This document shows, piece by piece, positions 18,901 to 29,370 of a DNA stretch of 64,000 bases; position 1 is the first letter of the stretch, and the number at the start of each line of letters is the position of its first letter. The stretch lies in the NCBI RefSeq assembly GCF_000280495.2, contig NZ_CP018016.1, positions 5,084,001-5,148,000 on the forward strand, given 5' to 3'. Made by a program: the position numbers and the translations under genes. The notes beneath the pieces are model-generated. The model saw only the letters and a program-made list of their open reading frames with translations. It had not been told where the DNA came from and did not search any database. Source of the stretch: Kosakonia radicincitans DSM 16656 (lineage in GTDB: Bacteria; Pseudomonadota; Gammaproteobacteria; Enterobacterales; Enterobacteriaceae).

Positions 18901-19704
18901 AAGCTTCATCTGTCCGTCGATGCTGCTGACTTTCAACAGCAGGCTACTGACCAGAAGATCGGTGTCGCCGGTCAGACGCAACTGTTCGCCGCGGAACTCC
19001 TCAATATTGAGGTTCAACGGCAGGTGCACATCGGTCATTTCCGGCAGCAGCGGTTTGTCAAACAGCGCTTTCAGCGTTTCGCCCAGCGGTTTTTCCTGCG
19101 GCTGCGGGTTCTGGATCTTCGGCTCCACCACCTCTTTTTGCGCGACATCGGCCACTTTCGGCAGCGCAATTAGCAACCCTTTCAGCGAGGTCGGCGTTAG
19201 CGTCAGGTTCTTTTCTTGCCAGTTCAGCCCGGTGCTGAAATCCATCACCGATACCGTGGTGTCATCGATTTTGATGTTTACATTGTTCAGCGCCACCCGG
19301 CTTAAGGTAATCGGATAGGGCGTGGAGAGATTCAGCGGCCCGCTCTCCTCTTCCTTTACGGGCGCGCTCTGCGGCATCTGTTTGCTGTCGATGGCGACGT
19401 TAATCTCTTTCAGCGACAGATCGTTGACGCACAGGCTGCTGTTACGCAGGCAACCCAGTTTGACCGCAAGGTGGATCTCCCCGGCCTTAACTGCCACGCC
19501 AGGCTGCGTGTAGCGCAGGTTTTTCAGCGTCAGATCGCGCCAGCCGCCGGTAACCTGGCCGATTTCCAGCCCCGGCACCCAGCGGTTCGCTGCGTTAAAC
19601 AGCAGATGCAGCCCGCTGGTAGTACCCACCAGAAAGGCTACGGTTGCCAGCAGCAGCAGGATAAACACCAGTACGCCGAGGCTGATTTTCTTCCATAAAC
19701 TCAT
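15928..19704 (-). CDS. tamB: Inner-membrane-anchored TamB of the TAM complex
   Basis: 1258 residues (E. coli 1259). One N-terminal membrane anchor (residues about 6-28) is followed by a very long periplasmic stretch of repeated beta-strands. The C-terminal DUF490/TamB domain ends LLYQFEF, with a terminal aromatic. This AsmA-like protein forms a hydrophobic-grooved bridge across the periplasm to TamA. It functions in autotransporter assembly and, with YhdP and YdbH, in phospholipid transport to the outer membrane. No frameshift is present over 3.8 kb. ATGA overlap with tamA shows translational coupling. Confidence 0.96.
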   Translation of the reverse strand: MSLWKKISLGVLVFILLLLATVAFLVGTTSGLHLLFNAANRWVPGLEIGQVTGGWRDLTLKNLRYTQPGVAVKAGEIHLAVKLGCLRNSSLCVNDLSLKEINVAIDSKQMPQSAPVKEEESGPLNLSTPYPITLSRVALNNVNIKIDDTTVSVMDFSTGLNWQEKNLTLTPTSLKGLLIALPKVADVAQKEVVEPKIQNPQPQEKPLGETLKALFDKPLLPEMTDVHLPLNLNIEEFRGEQLRLTGDTDLLVSSLLLKVSSIDGQMKLDALDIDSSQGTVNATGSAQLHDNWPVDITLNSTLNIDPLKGEKVKLKVGGEMRKQLEVGVNLSGPVDMVLRAQTQLAEAGLPLNLELTSQQLYWPFTGTKQFQADDTRLTFSGKMTDYALSFRTAVKGQDIPPATITLDGKGNAQQISLDKLTVAALEGKTELKALLDWQQAISWRGELTLNGIDTAKAFPEWPSKLNGLIKTRGSLYGGSWQMDVPELKLSGNVKQNKVSVDGQLKGNSYLQWTIPGLHLALGKNSADIKGELGVKDLNLDANIDAPGLNNALPGLGGTAKGVVKVRGTVDAPQALVDITANALRWQELSVARVRVEGDVTSSDQIAGKLNARIERIAQPGVNLSLVTLNADGNEKQHKLQLRVQGEPVSGQLNLAGSFDRQQQRWKGTLSDTRFTTPVGPWSINRPITLDYRNLEQKIAIGPHCWLNPNAELCVPQTIDAGAEGRAVVNLNRFDLAMLKPFMPDTTQASGVFSGKADVSWDTTKAGLPQGEVTLSGRGVKVTQEVNGAPLPVAFDTLNLNAQLRNNRADLGWLIRLTNNGQFDGQLQITDPQGRRNLGGNVNIRNFSLAMANAIFSRGEKAAGTLNANLRLAGNAQSPQLFGQLGLNGLDVEGNFMPFDMQPSQLAINFNGMSSTLQGVVRTGQGQINLSGDADWRQLDNWRARVAAKGSKVRITVPPMVRLDVSPDVVFEATPSLFTLDGNVDVPWARIVVHDLPESAVGVSSDEVMLNNDLQPEQPKSASIPINSNLTVHVGNNVRLDAFGLKARLTGDLKVAQDKQGLGLNGQINIPEGRFHAYGQDLIVRKGELLFSGPPDQPLLNIEAIRNPDSTENDVIAGVRVTGTADEPKAEIFSDPAMSQQEALSYLLRGQGLDSEQSDSAAMTSMLIGLGVAQSGQVVGKIGETFGVSNLALDTQGVGDSSQVVVSGYVLPGLQVKYGVGIFDSLATLTLRYRLMPKLYLEAVSGVDQALDLLYQFEF

Positions 19705-21434
19705 AATTCTGGCCCCAGACCGATGTAAAACTGTAATCCGTGTTCATCTTTGTCGCCGACCGGCACGGCGAAATCGAGCTTGATAGGCCCAACCGGCGAC
19801 TCCCAGCGCACACCAACGCCGGTCCCGGTTTTAAAATCGCTGCGCCGGATGTCGCTGACCGCTTCGCCGCTGTCAACGAATACGGCGCCCCACCATTTCC
19901 CGGTCACGTTGTACTGGTACTCCAGCGAACCGGTCGCCAGCTTGGATGCCCCGATCAGCTTGCCGTCATCATCTCTCGGCGCGATGGATTTGTATTTGTA
20001 ACCGCGAATACTGCGATCGCCCCCGGCGAAGAAGCGCAGATCCGGCGGTACGCGGTTGAAATCACCGGTTTCGATCCAGCCGAGATTGCCGCGCGCCACA
20101 AAGCGGTGGCGATCGTAAAGCGTGCGGATCCAGACGTTTTGCGCCTGCAACACGAGGAAATCGACATCCGATCCCCAGGCGGTGTTGGAGTAATCGACCG
20201 AGTAGCGTTGCGAGTCGCCCCAGGTCGGCATCAGGCCGCCGCGCGAGCGGGTCCGGCTGATCATCACGCCGGGATAGAGCAGCATGGTGGTGTTGGTGAC
20301 GCTGGCCTGCGTAAAGTGGTCGAGGCTCCAGCGCAGGTTAATCGCCCGCTGCCAGCCGCTGGAGAGATCCCAATAGCGCGACAGCGCAAGCGTGGTGGAA
20401 TCCGCTTCAGTATCATTCAGATCGGTACGTTTAAAGCCGCCCTGCACCAGATAATATTGTTCCAGCGGGTTTTTCAGCAGCGGCATTTTATAGCTGAAAT
20501 CAAGTTGCTGTTCAGGCGCTGAGACGCTCATGCTGGTGGTCAGGCTGTGACCGTAAGAGTTCATCCACGGCTTTTTCCACGTCGCTTTAACCCGCGGCCC
20601 TACATCGGTAGAGTAACCAACCCCCGTTTCGATGGTGTTTTCCGTACGTGGTGACACCACGCCTTTCAGCGGCAGCACTTTGGTCTTACGCGCTTTATCA
20701 AATTCCGGAGCAACCACAACAGAGTTAAACCAGCCGGTGGCGGACAAACGACGGTTCAGCTCCGCCAGATCCTGGGTCTGGTAGTAATCCCCTTCATGAA
20801 ACGGGACGAGGTTTTGCAGATATTCATCGCGAATTTGCGAACCTTCAAAGGTCACCGCGCCAAAGCGGTAACGCTGGCCGCTGTCGTAGTCGATATCCCA
20901 GAAGGCCTGGTGGCGATCGAGCGCGACGCCAAGCTGGCTTTTAATGAACTGGCTGTCAAAGTAGCCTTTGCGCAGCGCCACACTGGTGAGGGATTTTTTG
21001 AAATTGTCGTAATCGTTATGGTGCAGCACAGTGCCAATAGCGGGACGCTTTTTGAGCAGCGCCAGGTAATCGCGGTCGTCACGTGCGCCGCCGCGCAGGA
21101 TCACATTGGTGCCGCCAATCAACACCGGTTCGCCCGCAGAGACGCGGGCAATCAATACCTGGCGCCCTTTTGCTGGCGGCGGCCGCAGTTCGAAATCAAT
21201 GGTAGGTTCGTAGTAGCCTAAGGCTTTCAACCCTTCGCGGATAGCATCATCAACACGTGCCTGAAAACGCCGATCCGGCGTCACTTCATCACTCTGGATA
21301 GTGGACAACTGAGCGCGCACGTTTTTTTGCAGTTCGCCCGTTAATCCCTCCAGTTGTAATCGTACATTCGCGGCAAAAGCCGTTTCACTCGCCAGCAACA
21401 AACCGGTAAAACATAAAAGACGGATCTTTGGCAC
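19701..21434 (-). CDS. tamA: Outer-membrane TamA (Omp85 family)
   Basis: 577 residues, as in E. coli. GTG start with GGAGAG nine bases upstream. Signal peptide of about 21 residues (ends FAA), three POTRA domains (about 22-260), then a 16-strand Omp85 barrel. The barrel carries the family motif [17 protein letters not shown] lid-lock segment (residues about 465-480) and [17 protein letters not shown] near the end. It closes with GPEL rather than an aromatic. It pairs with TamB. Divergent from msrA across 244 bases. Confidence 0.96.
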   Translation of the reverse strand: MPKIRLLCFTGLLLASETAFAANVRLQLEGLTGELQKNVRAQLSTIQSDEVTPDRRFQARVDDAIREGLKALGYYEPTIDFELRPPPAKGRQVLIARVSAGEPVLIGGTNVILRGGARDDRDYLALLKKRPAIGTVLHHNDYDNFKKSLTSVALRKGYFDSQFIKSQLGVALDRHQAFWDIDYDSGQRYRFGAVTFEGSQIRDEYLQNLVPFHEGDYYQTQDLAELNRRLSATGWFNSVVVAPEFDKARKTKVLPLKGVVSPRTENTIETGVGYSTDVGPRVKATWKKPWMNSYGHSLTTSMSVSAPEQQLDFSYKMPLLKNPLEQYYLVQGGFKRTDLNDTEADSTTLALSRYWDLSSGWQRAINLRWSLDHFTQASVTNTTMLLYPGVMISRTRSRGGLMPTWGDSQRYSVDYSNTAWGSDVDFLVLQAQNVWIRTLYDRHRFVARGNLGWIETGDFNRVPPDLRFFAGGDRSIRGYKYKSIAPRDDDGKLIGASKLATGSLEYQYNVTGKWWGAVFVDSGEAVSDIRRSDFKTGTGVGVRWESPVGPIKLDFAVPVGDKDEHGLQFYIGLGPEL

Positions 21435-21678
21435 GTTCTCTCCTGAATATCCTTGTTCCCACCTCTGGAAGGAAACGTAAGCGCAACTCCGCGCTGAGCC
21501 TGGTAGGCTTTTATGCAGAACACAGGCTGATAAAAACCCGCTAATGCAGGTTGAAAAACGGACGGCTAGCCCAAAATTTCTTATGTTTAAATCTAGCCTG
21601 ATTTGTGATGTTTATTGTGTTAAAACACACGCCGCAACACAACCCTAACCGCAATTACTCTCGCCGGGAGGTATCACC

Positions 21679-22323
21679 GTGAGCTTTTTCAATAAAAAAG
21701 ACCTTGTTTCTCAGTCAGATGCATTGCCCGGACGCAATACACCCATGCCAGTCGCCAGTTTACACGCTGTTAACGAGCATTCAATGAGCCATGTTCCGGA
21801 AGGTATGGAGATTGCGCTGTTTGCTATGGGCTGTTTCTGGGGCGTAGAGCGCCTGTTCTGGCAGTTACCGGGCGTCTACAGCACCGCTGCGGGTTACACC
21901 GGCGGCTATACGCCAAACCCGACCTACCGTGAAGTGTGCACCGGACAGACCGGCCATGCCGAAGCTGTGCGCGTGGTATACGACCCGAAAGTGGTGAGCT
22001 ACGAGCAGCTGTTGCAGATGTTCTGGGAAAACCACGATCCGGCACAGGGAATGCGTCAGGGTAACGATCTTGGCACCCAGTACCGCTCCGCGATCTACCC
22101 GCTGACGCCAGAGCAAAACGCCGCAGCGCGCGCCAGCCTTGAACGCTTCCAGGCGGCCATGCGCAGCGCCGGAGATGCGCGAACCGTCACCACGGAGATC
22201 AAATCCGCAACGCCGTTCTACTACGCGGAAGATGAGCACCAACAGTATCTGTATAAAAACCCGCATGGATACTGCGGTATCGGTGGGATTGGGGTTTGTT
22301 TACCGCCGCAGCTTAACCCGTAA
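21679..22323 (+). CDS. msrA: Peptide methionine sulfoxide reductase A
   Basis: 214 residues (E. coli 212) with a GTG start after GGGAGGT. Reduces the S-epimer of methionine sulfoxide in proteins. The catalytic motif GCFWG puts the nucleophile at Cys52. Recycling cysteines Cys199 (GYCGIGG) and Cys207 (GVCLPP) are present, so the three-cysteine thioredoxin relay is complete. The 40-residue N-terminal extension is typical of enterobacterial MsrA. Divergent from tamA. Confidence 0.96.
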   Translation: MSFFNKKDLVSQSDALPGRNTPMPVASLHAVNEHSMSHVPEGMEIALFAMGCFWGVERLFWQLPGVYSTAAGYTGGYTPNPTYREVCTGQTGHAEAVRVVYDPKVVSYEQLLQMFWENHDPAQGMRQGNDLGTQYRSAIYPLTPEQNAAARASLERFQAAMRSAGDARTVTTEIKSATPFYYAEDEHQQYLYKNPHGYCGIGGIGVCLPPQLNP

Positions 22324-22410
22324 AACCATAAGGAAATTCTCAGGCAATTCGGCGAAAATTAAGCCTCTGGCAGCTTGCGACAGGCTTACGCTATACTACC
22401 CCTCGAAATT

Positions 22411-22434
22411 GCCGGCTCACCGCTTCGGGCCGGC
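22411..22434 (+). promoter_or_regulatory. Leader hairpin upstream of ytfL
   Basis: GCCGGC (22411-22416) pairs with GCCGGC (22429-22434) and is followed by TTTCATT. A plausible -10 TATACT lies at 22392-22397, so the stem would be at the very 5' end of a 100-base leader. Terminator-like, but the U-run is short. Confidence 0.4.
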
Positions 22435-22502
22435 TTTCATTGTGTTTACCACATGGATATTCAAAACCCCTTCCGAGGATCCGGTTAACAGCTGGATAAA
22501 TT

Positions 22503-23840
22503 ATGTTAAACAGCATCTTAGTCATACTCTGTCTGATCGCGGTAAGTGCGTTTTTCTCGTTGTCAGAGATTTCACTCGCCGCATCGCGAAAAATTAAGCT
22601 CAAACTGCTTGCCGATGAAGGCAACATCAACGCGCAACGCATTCTGAAAATGCAGGAAACGCCCGGCACCTTCTTTACGGTGGTGCAAATTGGCCTTAAC
22701 GCCGTCGCCATTCTTGGCGGTATCGTCGGCGATGCGGCCTTCTCGCCCGTTTTTCACAGCATGTTGATCAACGTGGTTTCCCCGGAGCTGGCCGAACAGC
22801 TCAGCTTTATTATCTCCTTCTCGCTGGTGACCGGGCTGTTTATCCTGTTCGCCGACCTGACACCGAAACGCATCGGTATGATTGCGCCCGAAGCCGTGGC
22901 TTTGCGTATCATCAACCCGATGCGCTTCTGCTTGTTCGTTTTCCGCCCGCTGGTCTGGTTCTTCAACGGCCTGGCCAACGTCATCTTCCGCATTTTCAAA
23001 CTGCCGATGGCGCGCAAAGACGACATCACCTCCGACGATATTTATGCCGTTGTGGAAGCCGGTGCTTTAGCCGGGGTGCTGCGTAAACAGGAACATGAAC
23101 TGATTGAGAACGTGTTTGAGCTGGAGTCACGCACCGTGCCGTCGTCAATGACTTCACGCGAAAACGTGATTTGGTTCGATCTGCATGAAGATGAGCAGAG
23201 CCTGAAAAACAAAGTCTCCGAACATCCGCATTCTAAATTTCTGGTCTGTAATGGTGATATCGACCATATTGTCGGCTATGTCGATTCCAAAGATTTGCTC
23301 AACCGCGTGCTGGCGAATCAAAGCATGGCGCTCAACAGCGGCGTGCAGATCCGCAACACGCTGATCGTGCCGGACACCTTAACCCTGTCGGAAGCGCTGG
23401 AAAGTTTCAAAACCGCCGGTGAGGACTTCGCGGTGATCATGAACGAATACGCGCTGGTGGTCGGGGTTATCACCCTTAATGACGTGATGACCACGCTGAT
23501 GGGCGATCTGATCGGCCAGGGGCTGGAAGAGATGATTGTCGCCCGTGATGAAAACTCATGGCTGATAGATGGCGGCACGCCGATTGATGACGTGATGCGC
23601 GTGCTGGATATCGATGAATTCCCGCAGTCCGGCAACTATGAAACCATCGGCGGTTTTATGATGTTTATGCTGCGTAAGATCCCGAAGCGCACCGATGCGG
23701 TGAAATTCTCCGGCTACAAGTTTGAGGTGGTGGATATCGATAACTATCGCATCGATCAGCTGCTGGTTACCCGTATCGACACTCGCGCGGCGGTGCTGAC
23801 ACCGAAGCTACCCGACGCGGAAGATAAAGGCGCGGCATAA
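22503..23840 (+). CDS. paeA: CNNM/CorC-family membrane protein YtfL (PaeA), polyamine export
   Basis: 445 residues (E. coli 447). An N-terminal DUF21/CNNM membrane domain (about 1-195, three to four helices, with the PKRIG signature near residue 121) is followed by two CBS domains (about 205-335). A C-terminal CorC_HlyC/TerC-associated domain completes it (about 345-430). The homologues in E. coli and Salmonella were named PaeA because loss causes sensitivity to cadaverine and putrescine in stationary phase. ATG follows GGATAAATT, a weak ribosome-binding site. Older symbol ytfL. Confidence 0.93.
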   Translation: MLNSILVILCLIAVSAFFSLSEISLAASRKIKLKLLADEGNINAQRILKMQETPGTFFTVVQIGLNAVAILGGIVGDAAFSPVFHSMLINVVSPELAEQLSFIISFSLVTGLFILFADLTPKRIGMIAPEAVALRIINPMRFCLFVFRPLVWFFNGLANVIFRIFKLPMARKDDITSDDIYAVVEAGALAGVLRKQEHELIENVFELESRTVPSSMTSRENVIWFDLHEDEQSLKNKVSEHPHSKFLVCNGDIDHIVGYVDSKDLLNRVLANQSMALNSGVQIRNTLIVPDTLTLSEALESFKTAGEDFAVIMNEYALVVGVITLNDVMTTLMGDLIGQGLEEMIVARDENSWLIDGGTPIDDVMRVLDIDEFPQSGNYETIGGFMMFMLRKIPKRTDAVKFSGYKFEVVDIDNYRIDQLLVTRIDTRAAVLTPKLPDAEDKGAA

Positions 23841-23858
23841 TCGCCTGCAGAAATATCA

Positions 23859-23884
23859 ACGGCCCCTGTGGGGCCGTTTTTTTT
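23859..23884 (+). terminator. Rho-independent terminator after ytfL/paeA
   Basis: ACGGCCCC (23859-23866) pairs with GGGGCCGT (23870-23877), then eight T. Confidence 0.92.
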
Positions 23885-23918
23885 AGTACTTAAACTACTG
23901 CATAGCACAACGGGTTGG

Positions 23919-24125
23919 TTAAGCCATCTCAGTTTGCAGACGCATAACCTGACGGTTGACTTCGGACATCACAGACAGATGCTGTTTGTCCTTCACTTTC
24001 GGGATAAGGATCTTACCCTTATCGAACTCGAAAGCGCCAACGTCCTTGATATACAACCGTCCACGGAACAGGATTTTTACGTACTTAGCCACCTGAAGTG
24101 GGTTGTAACGCTGGAAAATTTTCAT
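23919..24125 (-). CDS. ytfK: DUF1107 protein YtfK, SpoT-activating stress regulator
   Basis: 68 residues and nearly the E. coli sequence ([22 protein letters not shown]...). Small basic cytosolic protein. In E. coli YtfK binds SpoT and tips it towards (p)ppGpp synthesis during phosphate or fatty-acid starvation. ATG preceded by AGGAGAAACAAG. Divergent from ytfJ. The -10 TATAGT (24209-24214, reverse strand) has no recognisable -35, compatible with an activator-dependent promoter; in E. coli the gene belongs to the PhoB regulon. I could not find a convincing Pho box. Confidence 0.93.
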   Translation of the reverse strand: MKIFQRYNPLQVAKYVKILFRGRLYIKDVGAFEFDKGKILIPKVKDKQHLSVMSEVNRQVMRLQTEMA

Positions 24126-24450
24126 TCTTGTTTCTCCTGTAAAGCATTACGCCCTTGCGGTACCACAATCGGACCAGCGTTGATGAGCGCAAATTTTAAT
24201 GCTCAATGACTATAGTTCAGAACCTCACTCATACATAGTGTGAATAACTTTATTTACCTTTTGATGACAATTATTCAGAATATTCTTTTCAGTCCCTTAA
24301 TCTGCGCAGTATAAAGCCACTTTTTTTCACAGATATGTGCGTCCGCCCGCAAACTGGCATCCTGCTTGCGGGAAAAACATATCGATCGCACTTATGATTA
24401 AAACCGTAATTCAAGTGGTCGGATCACCTGCATAACGATAAGGAAACACC
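24126..24450. other. Divergent control region of ytfK and ytfJ
   Basis: 325 noncoding AT-rich bases. Holds the likely ytfK -10 (24209-24214) and a hairpin CCCGCAA/TTGCGGG (24346-24352 with 24366-24372). A possible ytfJ -10, TATGAT, lies at 24393-24398. No ORF. Confidence 0.6.
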
Positions 24451-25008
24451 ATGACCCTACGTTCTATCCTGGCAGCGACATGCCTGTTACTGCCGCTGAT
24501 GGCTTCAGCCCATAACTTCGAAACCAATCAGCGCGTGCCGCCTGTGGGCATTGCCGACAGAGGGGAGTTGATTCTTGATAATGAAAAGTTTAGCTATAAA
24601 AACTGGAACAGCGCCCAGCTTCCAGGCAAAGTGCGGGTTGTACAGCATATTGCTGGTCGCACCTCCGCTAAAGAGAAGAATGCCGGGCTGATTGAAGCGA
24701 TCAAAGCCGCAAATCTGCCCCATGACCGCTATCAAACCACCACCATCGTCAACACCGATGATGCCATTCCGGGCAGCGCTATGTTTGTGCGCAGCAGCAT
24801 TGAGAGCAACAAGAAGCTCTATCCTTGGTCGCAATTTATTGTCGATAGCGAAGGCGTGACGCGCAAAGCGTGGCAACTGGACGAAGAGAGTTCTGCGATT
24901 ATCGTGCTGGATAAAGAAGGCCGCGTGCAGTTTGCTAAAGACGGTGGGTTGAGCCAGCAAGAAGTGCAGCAGGTGATCGACCTGCTGCACAAGTTACTCA
25001 GTAAATAG
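24451..25008 (+). CDS. ytfJ: Periplasmic thioredoxin-fold protein YtfJ
   Basis: 185 residues (184 in E. coli). A signal peptide of about 20 residues ([20 protein letters not shown]) is followed by a thioredoxin-like domain of the YtfJ/DUF2057-like transcriptional-regulator-named family. It includes [20 protein letters not shown] and a C-terminal [17 protein letters not shown]. The CxxC redox motif is absent, so oxidoreductase activity is not expected; function unknown. AAGGAAACACC precedes the ATG. Overlaps the 3' end of convergent cysQ by 11 bases, as in E. coli. Confidence 0.9.
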   Translation: MTLRSILAATCLLLPLMASAHNFETNQRVPPVGIADRGELILDNEKFSYKNWNSAQLPGKVRVVQHIAGRTSAKEKNAGLIEAIKAANLPHDRYQTTTIVNTDDAIPGSAMFVRSSIESNKKLYPWSQFIVDSEGVTRKAWQLDEESSAIIVLDKEGRVQFAKDGGLSQQEVQQVIDLLHKLLSK

Positions 25009-25738
25009 AGACCCGAAAGCCGGGGTTGAGGAAGGATTCACGCGGGGTGTAATCCAGTGCACGCCCCTGCCAGTCGTGAACATGCGCCCCGGCGGCTACC
25101 GCAACAGCATGCCCTGCCGCCGTATCCCAGACGCTGGTTGGCCCGAAACGCGGATAGAGCTGCGCTTTCCCCTCCGCAACCAGGCAGAACTTCAGCGATG
25201 AACCAATCGCCGTAGTTTGATGTTCGCCTAACTGCTGCAAATACTCTTTCAGTTCATCGTCGGCATGGGAGCGGCTCACTACGACCAGCGGCGGACGCGC
25301 ATCGCGCACCTGAATCTGCTGGTGATGCCCCGCTTCTTCCTTCCACGCTTTGCCTTCAGCGGCAGAGTACATCACTTTCAGTACCGGCGCGTAGACCACG
25401 CCCAGCACCGGTTTTCCCTTTTCAATCAAGGCGATATTGACAGTGAACTCGCCGTTACGTTTGATAAACTCTTTGGTGCCGTCCAGCGGATCCACCAGCC
25501 AGTAGCGTCCCCATGTCTGGCGGATTTCCCACGCGGGTGGATCCTCTTCCGAGAGCACCGGAATATCCGGTGTCAGCGCCTGCAAACCGCGCACAATCAC
25601 GCCATGGGCCGCAATATCTGCGGCGGTTACCGGGGAATCATCGACCTTGCTGGTGACCTCCATCGGTTTGTGACCATCATATACCTGCATAATGGCGTCA
25701 CCCGCTTCCCGCGCGAGTTGGCAAATTGCATCTAACAT
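24998..25738 (-). CDS. cysQ: 3'(2'),5'-bisphosphate nucleotidase CysQ
   Basis: 246 residues from [13 protein letters not shown], the E. coli length. GAGGTGGAT lies just upstream, and a GTG two codons earlier is an alternative. Inositol-monophosphatase fold: SEED (residues 63-66) and DPLDGT (83-88) bind the two metals, and the C-terminal WDTAAGHAV motif completes the site. It converts PAP/PAPS to AMP/APS, draining PAP made during sulfate assimilation; membrane-associated on the cytoplasmic side. Divergent from cpdB. Confidence 0.95.
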   Translation of the reverse strand: MLDAICQLAREAGDAIMQVYDGHKPMEVTSKVDDSPVTAADIAAHGVIVRGLQALTPDIPVLSEEDPPAWEIRQTWGRYWLVDPLDGTKEFIKRNGEFTVNIALIEKGKPVLGVVYAPVLKVMYSAAEGKAWKEEAGHHQQIQVRDARPPLVVVSRSHADDELKEYLQQLGEHQTTAIGSSLKFCLVAEGKAQLYPRFGPTSVWDTAAGHAVAVAAGAHVHDWQGRALDYTPRESFLNPGFRVSIY

Positions 25739-25928
25739 ATCCACCTCTTATCTGTTCAGTGGTTTGTAACTCGTTGTTTTACTTATATCGCATTGCACCG
25801 GAATCCGCCATCTGTGATAGCGATTGCGTTTTCTTTGCTCACTTTTATGGCAGTATTCACAGTTCTGTAAGCAACAAAATGTACATAACAATTTCTTTTG
25901 TGGCTTAGATCGAAAAAGGATGCCTCTG

Positions 25929-27875
25929 ATGATTAAGTTTAGTGCAACGCTTCTGGCGACGCTGATTGCGGCCAGCGTGCAGGCAGCAACGGTGGATTTA
26001 CGTATTCTGGAAACCACTGATTTGCATAGCAACATGATGGATTTTGATTACTACAAAGATACCGCGACGGAAAAATTCGGACTGGTGCGCACTGCCAGCC
26101 TGATCAACGCCGCGCGGGGCGAAGTCAAAAACAGCGTTCTGGTGGATAACGGCGACTTAATCCAGGGTAGCCCGTTGGGCGACTATATGGCGGCAAAGGG
26201 GCTTAAAGCGGGAGAAATTCATCCGGCCTATAAGGCGATGAATACCCTTGATTACGCCGTGGGTAACCTCGGCAACCATGAATTCAACTACGGCCTTGAT
26301 TACCTGCACAAAGCGCTGGCGGGGGCGAAATTCCCTTATGTGAATGCCAATATTATTGATGCAAAAAGCAAAAAACCGCTGTTCACGCCTTACCTGATTA
26401 AAGAGACCGCCGTGCAGGATAAAGAGGGCCAAACCCACACGTTGCGCATCGGTTATATCGGCTTTGTGCCACCACAAATCATGGTGTGGGATAAAGCCAA
26501 CCTTAACGGCAAAGTGACGGTCAATGACATCACCGAAACCGCGCGTCACTACGTGCCGGAAATGCGTGCCAAAGGTGCCGATCTGGTGGTCGTGGTGGCG
26601 CACTCCGGGCTGTCGGCGGAGCCGTACCAGGCGATGGCGGAAAACTCCGTTTATTACCTGAGTGAAGTGCCGGGCGTCGATGCCATTTTGTTTGGTCACG
26701 CTCACGCCGTCTTCCCGGGTAAAGATTTTGCCGCCATCAAAGGCGCGGATATCAGCAAAGGCACGTTGAACGGTATTCCGTCGGTGATGCCAGGCATGTG
26801 GGGCGACCATCTCGGCGTGGTCGATCTGGTGCTGAACAACGATTCCGGCAAATGGCAGGTGACGCAATCCAGAGCCGAAGCGCGCCCCATTTACGACGCT
26901 GCGGCGAAAAAAGCCCTCGTCGGTGAAGACAGCAAGCTGGTCGCGATCCTCAAACACGATCACGATGCCACGCGTCATTTTGTGGGGAAGGCAATTGGTC
27001 AATCGGCCGACAACATGTACAGCTACCTGTCGCTGGTGCAGGACGATCCGACCGTACAGGTGGTGAATAACGCGCAAAAAGCCTACGTGGAGCACTTTAT
27101 TCAGGGCGATCCGGATCTGGCAAAACTGCCGGTGCTCTCTGCCGCCGCGCCGTTTAAAGCAGGCGGGCGTAAAAACGATCCGGCCAGTTTTGTTGAGGTG
27201 GAAAAAGGTCAGCTCACGTTCCGTAACGCCGCCGATCTCTACCTCTACCCCAACACGCTGGTGGTGGTAAAAGCGACCGGTAAAGAGGTGAAAGAGTGGC
27301 TGGAGTGCTCTGCCGGGCAGTTCAATCAAATCGATCCCAACAGCGATAAGCCGCAAAGCCTGATTAACTGGGACGGTTTCCGCACCTATAACTTCGATGT
27401 TATCGACGGCGTGAACTATCAGATCGATGTGACACAGCCTGCGCGTTACGACGGCGAATGCCAGAGCATAAACCCGCAGGCGGAACGCATTAAGGATCTG
27501 ACGTTTAACGGCAAACCCATCGATCCGAACGCGATTTTCCTCGTCGCCACCAATAATTACCGCGCCTATGGCGGTAAGTTTGCCGGAACGGGCGACAGCC
27601 ATATCGCGTTTGCTTCGCCGGATGAAAACCGCGCCGTGCTGGCAAAGTGGATCAGCGATGAAACGAAGCGCGTCGGGGAAATCCATCCCGCCGCCGATAA
27701 CAACTGGCAACTGGCACCGGTTCACGCAAGCCACAAGCTGGATATTCGTTTTGAAACCGCGCCAACGGAGAAAGCCGCCGCGTTTATTAAACAGAACGCG
27801 CGTTATCCGATGCAAAAAGTGGGGAACGACGACATCGGCTTTGCGATTTATAGCATCGATTTAAACAAGTCGTGA
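25929..27875 (+). CDS. cpdB: Periplasmic 2',3'-cyclic-nucleotide 2'-phosphodiesterase/3'-nucleotidase
   Basis: 648 residues from [19 protein letters not shown] (E. coli 647). The 35 upstream codons in frame are not conserved. Signal peptide of about 19 residues, then a metallophosphatase domain ([12 protein letters not shown] near 28, [28 protein letters not shown]). The C-terminal 5'-nucleotidase domain (about 370-610) has the [10 protein letters not shown] and [14 protein letters not shown] substrate loops. It lets the cell use extracellular 2',3'-cyclic nucleotides and 3'-AMP as phosphate and nucleoside sources. A REP-like palindrome follows the stop codon. Confidence 0.97.
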   Translation: MIKFSATLLATLIAASVQAATVDLRILETTDLHSNMMDFDYYKDTATEKFGLVRTASLINAARGEVKNSVLVDNGDLIQGSPLGDYMAAKGLKAGEIHPAYKAMNTLDYAVGNLGNHEFNYGLDYLHKALAGAKFPYVNANIIDAKSKKPLFTPYLIKETAVQDKEGQTHTLRIGYIGFVPPQIMVWDKANLNGKVTVNDITETARHYVPEMRAKGADLVVVVAHSGLSAEPYQAMAENSVYYLSEVPGVDAILFGHAHAVFPGKDFAAIKGADISKGTLNGIPSVMPGMWGDHLGVVDLVLNNDSGKWQVTQSRAEARPIYDAAAKKALVGEDSKLVAILKHDHDATRHFVGKAIGQSADNMYSYLSLVQDDPTVQVVNNAQKAYVEHFIQGDPDLAKLPVLSAAAPFKAGGRKNDPASFVEVEKGQLTFRNAADLYLYPNTLVVVKATGKEVKEWLECSAGQFNQIDPNSDKPQSLINWDGFRTYNFDVIDGVNYQIDVTQPARYDGECQSINPQAERIKDLTFNGKPIDPNAIFLVATNNYRAYGGKFAGTGDSHIAFASPDENRAVLAKWISDETKRVGEIHPAADNNWQLAPVHASHKLDIRFETAPTEKAAAFIKQNARYPMQKVGNDDIGFAIYSIDLNKS

Positions 27876-27903
27876 TTAACCCAATCCGGGAGACCAGGCT
27901 TTT

Positions 27904-27960
27904 GTCGGCCTGATAAGCACAGCGCCATCGGCATCTTCCCGGTGGCGCTAACGCTTACCG
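27904..27960. repeat. REP-like palindrome between cpdB and ytfH
   Basis: AGCGCCA (27921-27927) pairs with TGGCGCT (27943-27949), flanked by GGCCTGATAAGC and TAACGCTTACCGGAC, typical of REP/BIME intergenic elements. It separates two convergent genes. Confidence 0.65.
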
Positions 27961-27963
27961 GAC

Positions 27964-28356
27964 TTACGCCACCTGTTTCGCATGATGCGCCAGCACCTGC
28001 GGAATATTCAGTTCTATCCAGTCCGCCAACGCGGCAACCTTCTCGCTGACCTCCTCGCCAAGCGGGGTCAGACTATACTCCACATGCGGCGGTACAACCG
28101 GGTATGCGACGCGGTTAATAAAACCATCCTGCTCCAGCCATTGCAGGCTTTGCGCCAGCATCTTTTCACTGACGCCGCCCATCTTGCGGCGCAGATCGCT
28201 AAAACGGTGCGTGCCATCGCGCAGCGCCACGAGGATCAACACGCCCCAGCGGCTGGTTACATGTTTGAGGACATCCCGCGACGGACACTGCTCGGCGAAC
28301 AAATTGCCGTCGCGTACCAGTTCACTCAGGGTCCGGGGGGCAGAAGCTGTTTTCAT
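27964..28356 (-). CDS. ytfH: HxlR-family transcriptional regulator YtfH
   Basis: 130 residues. A winged helix of the HxlR/MarR-like class: CPSRDVLKHVTSRWGVLILVALRDG (about 24-48), the recognition helix around GGVSEKMLAQSL, and the wing VPPHVEYSLTPLG. The Cys24-Pro motif at the start of the domain is the redox-sensing cysteine in several HxlR proteins (HypR, YodB), so thiol-stress sensing is plausible. Divergent from qorB, whose operator-like repeats lie in the 84-base gap; auto- and qorB regulation is the simplest inference. Confidence 0.92.
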   Translation of the reverse strand: MKTASAPRTLSELVRDGNLFAEQCPSRDVLKHVTSRWGVLILVALRDGTHRFSDLRRKMGGVSEKMLAQSLQWLEQDGFINRVAYPVVPPHVEYSLTPLGEEVSEKVAALADWIELNIPQVLAHHAKQVA

Positions 28357-28374
28357 ACTTACCTTTTTGTACGT

Positions 28375-28391
28375 ACTTACTAAAAGTTAGT
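28375..28391. promoter_or_regulatory. Probable HxlR (YtfH) operator between ytfH and qorB
   Basis: ACTTACT (28375-28381) and AGTTAGT (28385-28391) form an inverted repeat with one mismatch. Next to it are the palindrome GTACGTAC (28370-28377) and further ACTCACT words. HxlR family sites are short AC/GT-rich palindromes in divergent promoters, which fits. Confidence 0.55.
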
Positions 28392-28440
28392 GTGGATGAT
28401 AGCTTACCACAACACTCACTAAACACGTAAGGAGAACACC

Positions 28441-29289
28441 ATGATCGCACTTACCGGCGCGACCGGCCAACTGGGCCAGTTTGTGGTAGAAGAGCTGCTG
28501 AAAACCGTCGCGGCAAAACAGATTGTCGCCATTGTCCGTAACCCGGCGAAAGCCGAAGCGTTGAGCAAACAGGGTGTACTGGTGCGTCAGGCCGACTACG
28601 GCGACCAGGCCGCGCTAACGCAGGCGCTGGCAGGCGTCGATAAACTGCTGCTGATCTCCAGTAGCGAAGTGGGCCAGCGTGCCGCGCAGCACCGCAATGT
28701 GATCAACGCCGCTAAAGCCGCCGGGGTGAAATTTATCGCCTACACCAGCCTGCTGCATGCGGATAAATCCCCGCTCGGCCTGCACGTCGAACATGTTGAA
28801 ACCGAGAAAATGCTCGCTGAATCAGGCATTCCGTATGCACTGCTGCGCAACGGCTGGTACAGCGAAAACTACCTTGCCAGCGCACCGGCTGCACTGGCGC
28901 ACGGCGTCTTTATCGGTGCCGCAGGCGACGGCAAAATCGCTTCGGCGACCCGCGCGGATTATGCTGCCGCTGCGGCTCGTGTGATCAGCGAAGAGGGTCA
29001 TGCCGGGAAAGTTTATGAACTGGCGGGCGACAATGGCTGGACGCTGAGTGAACTGGCTGCCCTGTTAAGCAAAGCCAGCGGCAAAAACATCGTCTACCAG
29101 AATCTGAGCGAGGCAGATTTCGCCGCCGCGCTGAAAGGTGCAGGCCTGCCGGACGTGTTTGCTAATCTGCTGGCGGATTCCGATGCCGGAGCCGCAAAAG
29201 GCGGTCTGTTTGACGACAGCAAAACGCTCAGCAAGCTGATTGGCCGCCCGACCACACCGATCGCTGACAGCGTTAACGCCCTGGCGTAA
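28441..29289 (+). CDS. qorB: NADPH:quinone oxidoreductase QorB (atypical SDR)
   Basis: 282 residues (E. coli 286). NmrA-like atypical short-chain dehydrogenase. The Rossmann motif GATGQLGQF (residues 5-13) binds NADPH and the IVRNPAKAEAL loop selects the phosphate. SSSEVGQRAAQHRNVINAAKAAG and RNGWYSENYLASAP are almost as in E. coli QorB. Reduces quinones by two electrons. AAGGAGAACACC before the ATG. Divergent partner of ytfH. Older symbol ytfG. Confidence 0.95.
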   Translation: MIALTGATGQLGQFVVEELLKTVAAKQIVAIVRNPAKAEALSKQGVLVRQADYGDQAALTQALAGVDKLLLISSSEVGQRAAQHRNVINAAKAAGVKFIAYTSLLHADKSPLGLHVEHVETEKMLAESGIPYALLRNGWYSENYLASAPAALAHGVFIGAAGDGKIASATRADYAAAAARVISEEGHAGKVYELAGDNGWTLSELAALLSKASGKNIVYQNLSEADFAAALKGAGLPDVFANLLADSDAGAAKGGLFDDSKTLSKLIGRPTTPIADSVNALA

Positions 29290-29370
29290 CGGTTAAATAT
29301 TGGTTAATTTTTGTAGCTTGCCGCCGGGTCATCCTGAATAATGCAGCAATGACCCGCGTGGAGATGCATT

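Noticed and set aside
24126..24300. Pho box in front of ytfK
   Set aside because: A single TTGTCAT word lies in the region, but no second half at the right spacing from the -10 box.
26157..27815. 552-codon ORF antisense to cpdB
   Set aside because: Arginine/histidine/valine-rich shadow frame caused by GC-rich codons of cpdB; no ribosome-binding site or recognisable domain.
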